A stretch of 64,000 bases of DNA, taken from positions 3,537,001 through 3,601,000 of the forward strand of contig OY821519.1 of the NCBI GenBank assembly GCA_963682025.1, written 5' to 3'. The notes under the pieces are model-generated. The model was not told where the DNA came from. It saw nothing but the letters and a program-made list of their open reading frames with translations, and did not search any database. Both the position numbers and the translations under genes were made by a program. Every line of letters starts with the position of its first letter. Within the stretch, counting starts at the first letter, position 1. Shown one piece after another: positions 57,066 through 64,000 of the stretch. The DNA is from Cordilura impudica. Taxonomy: Eukaryota > Arthropoda > Insecta > Diptera > Scathophagidae.

Positions 57066-60000
57066 TATACCCTCCACTCCAGTGTACAGAGGGTATATAT
57101 AAGTTTGTCATTCCATTTGTAAAAATTAGAAAAAAAAATTTTGGACCCCATAAAATATATATATTTGTGATCCTTATAACATCCGGAGTTGATATAGCGA
57201 TGTCCGTCTGTCCGTCTGTGGAAATCACGATGGCGGCATCAATCGTGGAGCTAGGGTGCTCGCTGACATAAAAAATGATTCATTAACATCCTGAAAAGTT
57301 TGCTATTTAAAATCGTCCAAATCGGTCGATTAGGGCCCGAGATTTGAATGAAGAACTAAAAAAAGTCTTGAAAAAATATAATTTTCTATGTTGTTCTTGT
57401 CACGATCATGCCCTCATTAGGACAGCTAAGGTGATCATTTTTAGTGAGAATGATTCTCCAAATTCATGGGAAGATTTTTATTTCAAAAATTATTAAAATC
57501 GGTGGAACAGGTCCAGGGAAATCTCTGAAAAAGTAAAAAAAAAAAAATTAAAAATATGATGTTTCTATAGTGTTCTTGTTGTTATTCTAAATGTTATATT
57601 GTTGTCACAGCTGGACTTGTTGTTTTTGTAGTCGTTGTGACAATAATATAATAAAAACTAACCCTTTGTACATTTTTTTATCAACTCTGGTAGAAAAATT
57701 TAAAAGTTTCCATTGTTTTGGCATCACTAAAAAAATTTACTAGATCATTTCTGTCATTGCCACGAGCCTGCCTGCAAAGTTTCAGATCGATTGGGTCACG
57801 GGAAAGGGGTTAAAATCGATCCAAAATTTTTTTGACAAGCAGACACTACGAGTTAATATAAAGGGAGTAAAAATTCACCAACATCTAAAGCAAATAATGC
57901 TAAAATATCTAGTTGTTAATAAAAAAAAAAACAATGTAAATTTAACAAAAAAAAAAAAATTATGTATTAATTTATTTAAAGAGAAAAACACCAAAATAAC
58001 GTTTGATGTTGTATTTTTTGTGTGTAATATTTACATATACATACATACACATATTAAATAATACAAATAATATACATATATTATATATATGTATGTATCC
58101 AGAGTAACTGCATGTTAGAAATAAATCGGTATATTATTTTATTTACATAAAATTCTGCAATATTTTGTTGTGGGGAAAATACATTTCTTTTGCATTAACA
58201 GAGTGTCACTTCATTTTGCTCAGCGTGACTATGCCACAGTAGATGGCGCCACAATTTTTGTTCTAATTAGCTTTGCAATACATAGTTATTTCTATTTTAA
58301 CATGAATGTCAATATTTTCAAATAGATATACATAACAATGTTAAGAGTATACACGGGCTGGTCTTTTATTTCATACGTTTTTTCATTATTCTTTTACATA
58401 TATGAACATAAGTTTGTCATATTAACTTTTTGTTGTCTTTAAAAAATAGAGTTACCGAGTTATCAATGAGTTTTTTGCTTTCAAAATAGTTCTACATAGT
58501 TATATAGAATTATTATTCTGCTTTACCTACAAAATATCTGATTGCGATTACATCTAATTTTTAAAAATTGTTTATAATTACTAAAGCATTATTATTCACA
58601 TAAATACAAAATTGCACTTTTTAAATTTTCCATTCAAATTTAAGAAAATATCAATTGTAAAAACTGGAATTAAAATTTCCAATTATAAATTAGAAAATAT
58701 TAACTGAATTTCAGAAAATCATATCAAAACGTCGGAAAAAATAATTTTAAATTTAAAAGACATCAATTGCATCTTTCATATACATATAAATTTTATTCGT
58801 TAAACACAAATTGAAATTCCAAAAAAAAACACCAAATATGTTTACATTTAAAAAATGTTTACATTAAAAAAAAAATATTGGCATTCAGGAGAAATTAATA
58901 GCTTTTCAGTAACTTCTTTTGACGATTGTCGAATCGTTAAAAAAGAAAAGAAAATTATCAGTAAAATTTTTAAACGATATTCGCTGTTGTTAAAGTCAGC
59001 TGTTGTTGTTATCTAAACGACAACCATTTTTGTGTTGTTTATTCAATCGATAAAAACTTAAATTTTTAGGTTGAAATGTCGTCATACATAAAAAAAATCA
59101 TAAAATAGTGAATAATTTTGCTTTCATTAAAAAACTTTTTTATATAAATAAAAAAAATTAAATACTCAATTCATTATTTCATTTTCAAATAAATAGAAAT
59201 ATTAGTAAAAAAATAAAGTTATTAGACATAAACATAAAATCATCCTGTCAAACACGAAGTAATTTGTTTTTTTCTATTCTTCTTTGTGTTTTTCGCTTAT
59301 TTTAACGGATATGCCACTCGTTTACAATTTAAATAAATAGAAAAATAGATTTGTCGACTGTCGTTAAGATGTGTGTACTTAGTGAATCACTTAATCCTCA
59401 GTGCAAACAACAATAGCTGTCGATATATTTTGCGATTGTCGGATCGTTGAAATTCTGTCGGATCGTTGAATTCGCACTACAGAAAACATTAATTTAAATT
59501 CAATGAATTTTAGAAAACCTCAAATGATATTTAAGAATTGCGAACATAAAAATTGTTACATAAACGCAATTTGATGAGAATGTTGTTTATACATATATTA
59601 TTTTTCACAATTTTTTTTTTTTGGAAGAATATTTGAAGTTTTTCAGAAAATAAAGATAACAAATTATTTTATTTAAAATGTGTGGGACATTTGGTTTTTT
59701 GCGTTTGGCATCCCTAATTTGATTATTTATTATTATAAATTTATTCTCTATGTTTTCCAAATATGGCAATATTTTAATAAAAAAGTTGAGAGAGCTTTTT
59801 TTTTTTTGGTTATTATTTTGTTACTCCATCCGACCTATATGGCCGCAATGAAAAAATATTTCGCCAGTTAAAAGAAACTATACAGCCATCTCCAATTAGC
59901 ACGATTTAATGCATATAGCCACCCTACACAACCATTACCTTTGCAATGGAGGTTAGAGCGAGCTATTTAATTAGCAAAAACTAAGTTAAACGAGAAGTTA

Positions 60001-60117
60001 TGTCATATAACCGGAAACGCATGCATATTTTTCCAATATTTTGTTTACATTTATTATCAATACTCAAACCGAGGTGGAGGGTATCAAAGATTCGGCACAG
60101 CCGAATTTAACACTCTT
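57066..60117 (+). mobile_element. Family A repeat, copy A3, apparently complete (3.05 kb)
   Basis: Starts TATACCCTCCACTCC with a TACCCTC/GAGGGTA hairpin (57068-57094) and ends GGAGGGTATCAAAG, hairpin ATTCGGCACAGCCGAAT, TTTAACACTCTT. It includes GTCCGTCTGTCCGTCTG (57202) and, at 58416-60117, the part seen as A1. The subterminal ATACCCTCCAC block occurs inverted near both ends. This copy shows the empty sites of the two MITEs in A2. No coding frame. Possibly a Helentron/DINE-type non-autonomous element (inference). Confidence 0.75.
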
Positions 60118-60424
60118 GTTTATTATTATTTTGACCACGTTTGTATTTAAAATGAAGTAATTCGCGCACAATTGTGCAAAGATATGTCCTAAAATATGGA
60201 GACACCTCTAAAAAATGCTAAGAATTCAGTGTGTTTGTTGTAATAATTCAGTATTAAGATTGTCAAATTGTTTAATTTTTCAAATATTTAATTTACATTT
60301 CTCATAAATAGAGCAATAAGTCCAGATATTAATGTAAACGGAAAACCCTGGTGAATGATTTTGTAGTGTATTTTTTTAATTATTATTTGTACAAATTGTT
60401 TCATTGATAGCACATTTTTGATAA

Positions 60425-60795
60425 CTAGCAGATTCCCGCCCTCGCAATTCGAGCGCAAATTCTAAGAAATTTTATTTTTTCATTAAATGAAGACCCTAAA
60501 GGTATGATAATCAATAATAGCCAATTCACAATCAACACAAAAAACAAACTCATTTTTATTACAAACACATTAACAAATTTAATAAACACACACATAGTAG
60601 CATTCAATAATTTTATGTATGTGTTAGTAGCAAATTTAAATGCAATTTACTCAAAATAAAGGAACAAATTTAAAAATCTTTAAAACGGCTAAAAAGAAAT
60701 ACCTTTCAAATAATATACGTTTGGTCAAAATCGAGATAAAACGGTAGAACAAAACATCGGTCACAAGAAATCGCCTAGCCTATTAATATTATAGA
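60425..60795 (-). mobile_element. Small non-autonomous Helitron, copy 4
   Basis: Ends as in copy 1 on the minus strand, A|T insertion; CTAG end at 60425, TC end at 60795. Confidence 0.8.
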
Positions 60796-62218
60796 TTTTA
60801 ATTTTAAACTAATTCACATACAGCTCTAATATTACTTTCTGATTAATTTGCTTATTTTTCTATCCAAAAATTTTCATTTACGTTTATAAAATAAAAACAT
60901 TGTTAGGCGCATTTCTGAAGATTTTAAAAATATATATATTTTTTTATGATTTTAATCTTTCGGCAGGAGTTATTTCCATTTATGTGTGAAATATTTTTAT
61001 TATTTTGTCACTTGACTCAATGTTTGTTGGGTAGTGTGTGTGTGTGTTAAGTTGTAAAACAAACAATCGCAGTAGAAGCAGCAGCTTAAGTACCCCATAC
61101 ATTGCACTCCAACTGGAATTGCTGTTATTTGGCAGTGGTAGCAACGATTCAGTTGATTTTTGGCTTTTGTCTGTTTCGGTCATGTTTACGAATGTTACGC
61201 AGCGCTTTTGTATTCTTGATTATATATTTCTGTTTTTGTTGATTTTGATAAGTTTGTAACAAGTAGTGTAAATATTTGACATGTGTATTACATTAATTAA
61301 TGGTATGAACATTTAATTTGTTATGTTTTTACCATACAATATATTCTTTATTGTTGTCTAATTTAAAGTTAAGAAAGGGGCTGCAAAAAAATTGCAGATT
61401 TAGCAGTATTGAAAACAGACAAAAAAGAAAAATAAAAATAAATAAATAAAAACGACTCTTTTTCAAATTAAAAAAATATTTGATTAAAAAAAAATTAAAA
61501 CAAAAAAATCGGGTTTACGATATATGTAGTGTCGCCAGTTCTTAAAAAAAACAAAAAATATATATATATATATATATAAATAATCAAGTTTTGTGGAAAC
61601 TTACACATCTAAATGCGTGCATGTTACACTAAAACACGTCTTCGATTTATTGTAAAAATGTTCAAGAAAATTTAGTTAAAGAGGAATACATTGAATGTAT
61701 TTAGTACTTGTGTACATTTAGACATATGTATTACCTGATTCGATATACATACATACATATGTATGTACGTGCATACTTGCAAACGTAAATACTTCATACA
61801 TAAATACTACAAACTCCAAGTACACATGGTGGATGGATGGTTGGATGGGTAGATAGATGGATGCATCATAATTCCAGTTTTTGTGTGTGCTTTTGTGTTT
61901 GTCTTCCAGCTATATAAGTCAAAAGAGAAGTTGTTATGTAGACACAGGACGAGCAGAAGAGAAGACAGAACAAGAAAACATACACAAAACATCGTTCAGT
62001 TAAAATTTGTATTCACAACGCCACCCAGAATTTTTTCAATGCAAAAAGAAAGATCAGAGTTTTCATTGTTAAATACGTACGAGAAAAAATGGAAAACGAC
62101 CTCTTGAATTTTCAACCTAAGCACAATTTCTAGTAGAGTATGAGTAGAAAGAGACAAATATTTGCTAGACCATTCCTTGCACAGTATGTAAAACTCAAGA
62201 GAAGATTAATAAATATTA
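60796..62218. other. Unassigned AT-rich sequence
   Basis: Contains (GT)n at 61036-61047, (TA)n near 61559-61578 and (ATGG)n near 61827-61862. Around 61900-62000 there is a TATA-like CTATATAAG and less biased sequence that could be a promoter, but no gene follows that I can support. Confidence 0.35.
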
Positions 62219-62972
62219 CTAGCAGAGCCCAACACTCGAAATTCGAGTGCAAATTCTGGGAAATTTTATTTTTTCAGTAAATTTTTTTCTTTCAATCTAT
62301 TTATCTGTGCTAAGCGCCTTAGTCGACTTAGGAATGATTTGAGTTATGTATGCTATCATATTCTACTAACAACGCTTTTATTTGCGTGAAATCCCATTTT
62401 CTCTAATATTGTTTTTTAAAAAGTTATTATTGAAAACATACAACGTACCTAAGTCGTAACGAAACCTCATTACATTTATATAAAAAGTTATTTTTCTCGA
62501 AAGCATGATTTTCAACTTAGGCGCTTAATGATTGCAACCACAGATATATAAAAAAAAATATGAATATTTAAATAAAATACATTAAATTTTGAATTTTTAA
62601 ATAAAATTCATTAAATTTCATTATAAATATTTGTTGAACGCACAGAAGATATATAAATGGGTTTGCTAATAAATAATTTTATAAGAGCCTAAAGGTATGC
62701 TAATCAATTTTAGTCAATTCATAAACACTTACATATCATTGTATAGTTTCTTATTTGAAGCTAAATTTGTGTTTTATGTATGTATTAGTAGCAACTTTAA
62801 ATGAGTATTCTCAAAAAAAAAAAAAAAATGTAGCAAATGATGCACTTCTGTAAAGATGGTGCACATCTGAAAAGAAATACCTTTCGAATGGTATATTTTT
62901 TGTTAAAATCGGTTGATATCTAAAAGCGTAGAAGGGGTCATTAGAAATCGCCTTGCCTATTGATATTATAGA
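62219..62972 (-). mobile_element. Diverged Helitron, copy 5
   Basis: Longer (754 bp) than the other copies because of about 390 extra bases in the middle, but it has the same ends: CTAGCAGAG (62219) and TATTGATATTATAGA (62972), between A and T. Its end hairpin CACTCGAAATTCGAGTG (62233-62249) is the most perfect of the five. Confidence 0.7.
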
Positions 62973-63542
62973 TCAGAAGAATAGTCAACTTTTTTATTGT
63001 TTCACATATTTTTAAATATTTTCAGGGTTTTTGTTTTTATTGTAACAAATATTTAGTATAATTTCTGCATACAGATTTCAACTGAACGATGTTTCACATT
63101 TGAAGCAGTGGAAAAGATTTGAAATGCATTCACACATAAATACATTTATTACACATTTAATGCATAAAAATAAAAACAAAAAATATATAAAAAAAAAAAA
63201 TTTAATGAAATTGTATCTTTCAAAGTTATTTGAGATTTGTGGTTTTTAAATTGGATTGTGCATTTGTATGTAGTTTACTTACTCAAACACTTACAAGAAG
63301 TGTTGAATAAAATTAATAAAACTTCAACTAAATTTAAAAATATATGTTAATATACGTATACAAACCTACAGACACTATTTATATTTCTATAGACACAAAT
63401 TTATTTGGAAACAAACAAACGACACTCGAATAAAAAAAAAGATCTGAAATTCAACAAAAAGATAAAATACAAATTAAAATAACGATAAAAAAAAAAACAA
63501 TTACAAGGTGATGGGATTTAACAACAATTTAACTCGCTGACA
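62973..63542. other. AT-rich sequence upstream of the candidate exon
   Basis: No feature recognised; may include 5'UTR of the exon at 63543. Confidence 0.35.
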
Positions 63543-63568
63543 ATGCAGCAACAACATCCAAAACAGAG
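63543..63568 (+). CDS. Candidate 5' coding exon, gene continues rightward
   Basis: ATG (63543) opens MQQQHPKQ and, two bases into the next codon, meets a strong donor, AG|GTGAGT. A first exon of a few Gln-rich codons followed by a long intron is common in fly developmental genes. Nothing further confirms it; the following 430 bp hold no acceptor plus ORF that I recognise. Confidence 0.3.
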
Positions 63569-64000
63569 GTGAGTATTTTTATGCCAGTAAACTGACGTAA
63601 TTTGCACATTGTATCTGCTTTAACAAAAACAATGTTTGAATGCAATTGCCGTAGATAGATTCATATTTATTTAGTTGCAGAACAACAAAATCTCAAAATA
63701 AAAATATCATAATGTTTTTCAAAACATGCCATCATTATCATTTTGTGATCGTCATGCGAATTTTTTTTAAAAAGTTTCATTTTAAACTGGCTAACTGATT
63801 TGCGACTGTCTGTTACCTGACTGCTAGTTGTGATTCCTATTTATGGTGGTCTTCAGTTTGATAGTGTGTGTGGTTGGTTGGTTGGTGGTGGGTAAACTGT
63901 TAGCTTAGTTTATTGTTGTTTTTGCATCATCATTTGTACAATTGTCAAATACATCGCAGGGGACAGTGATCAAAATAAATACATGTATTTCTCTTTTTAA

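Overview
This is an AT-rich, intron-containing, transposon-dense segment of an insect nuclear genome. Short introns of 57-75 bp, fly-like transposon families (jockey-clade LINE, Tc1/mariner, Helitron, Transib) and three genes that fit fly orthologues point to a schizophoran fly, probably a calyptrate; the calyptrate part is inference. No bacterial, phage, CRISPR or rRNA features are visible.

Host genes. Three host genes can be supported. (1) Minus strand, 7946 down past 4203: the 5' half of an SLC17-family anion transporter; three coding exons join in frame into 161 residues and the rest lies left of the window. (2) Plus strand, 28157-33979: a five-exon gene for a 488-residue coiled-coil protein matching dynein regulatory complex subunit 2 (DRC2/CCDC65). 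(3) Minus strand, 43131-34083: a three-exon gene for a 269-residue mitochondrial Tim44-like protein matching MAIP1. Genes 2 and 3 are tail to tail, 103 bp apart. Two weaker first-exon candidates lie at 8320-8421 and 63543-63568, both plus strand.

Mobile DNA, left to right: a truncated copy of a large hairpin-ended repeat (family A, 1-1673); a 1.8 kb foldback (about 1680-3465); an ITmD37E-type transposase remnant (3612-3902); family B with AAAAATG-like arrays (6175-7065 and 13929-24441); family C with 110-125 bp internal minisatellites (9450-11146, 29126-29515); a LINE remnant (11220-13138); an 8.3 kb family A copy inserted in B and itself carrying two MITEs with exact 3-bp duplications; a dead DD34D mariner (25106-26048); and, inside the large MAIP1 intron, a jockey-clade LINE that carries an almost intact DD41D mariner. 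On the right are three Tc1-like elements (45085-46334, 46746 to about 50170, 51935-54526). The middle one contains a Transib relic (RAG1-like transposase C-terminus, CACTGTG/CACAATG ends, 5-bp duplication CACCG). Five small Helitrons (5' TC, 3' hairpin plus CTAG, A|T targets), a hAT MITE (55306-55879), a 255-bp MITE (41449-41703), a second foldback and a complete family A copy (57066-60117) complete the inventory.

All transposase and RT frames are broken except that the DD41D mariner has only one apparent one-base deletion. I found no operon-like novel system. The most informative structures are the nested insertions, the Transib relic, and two hairpin-ended repeat families (A and D) with the same layout. 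Family assignments were made by eye; no database search was run.
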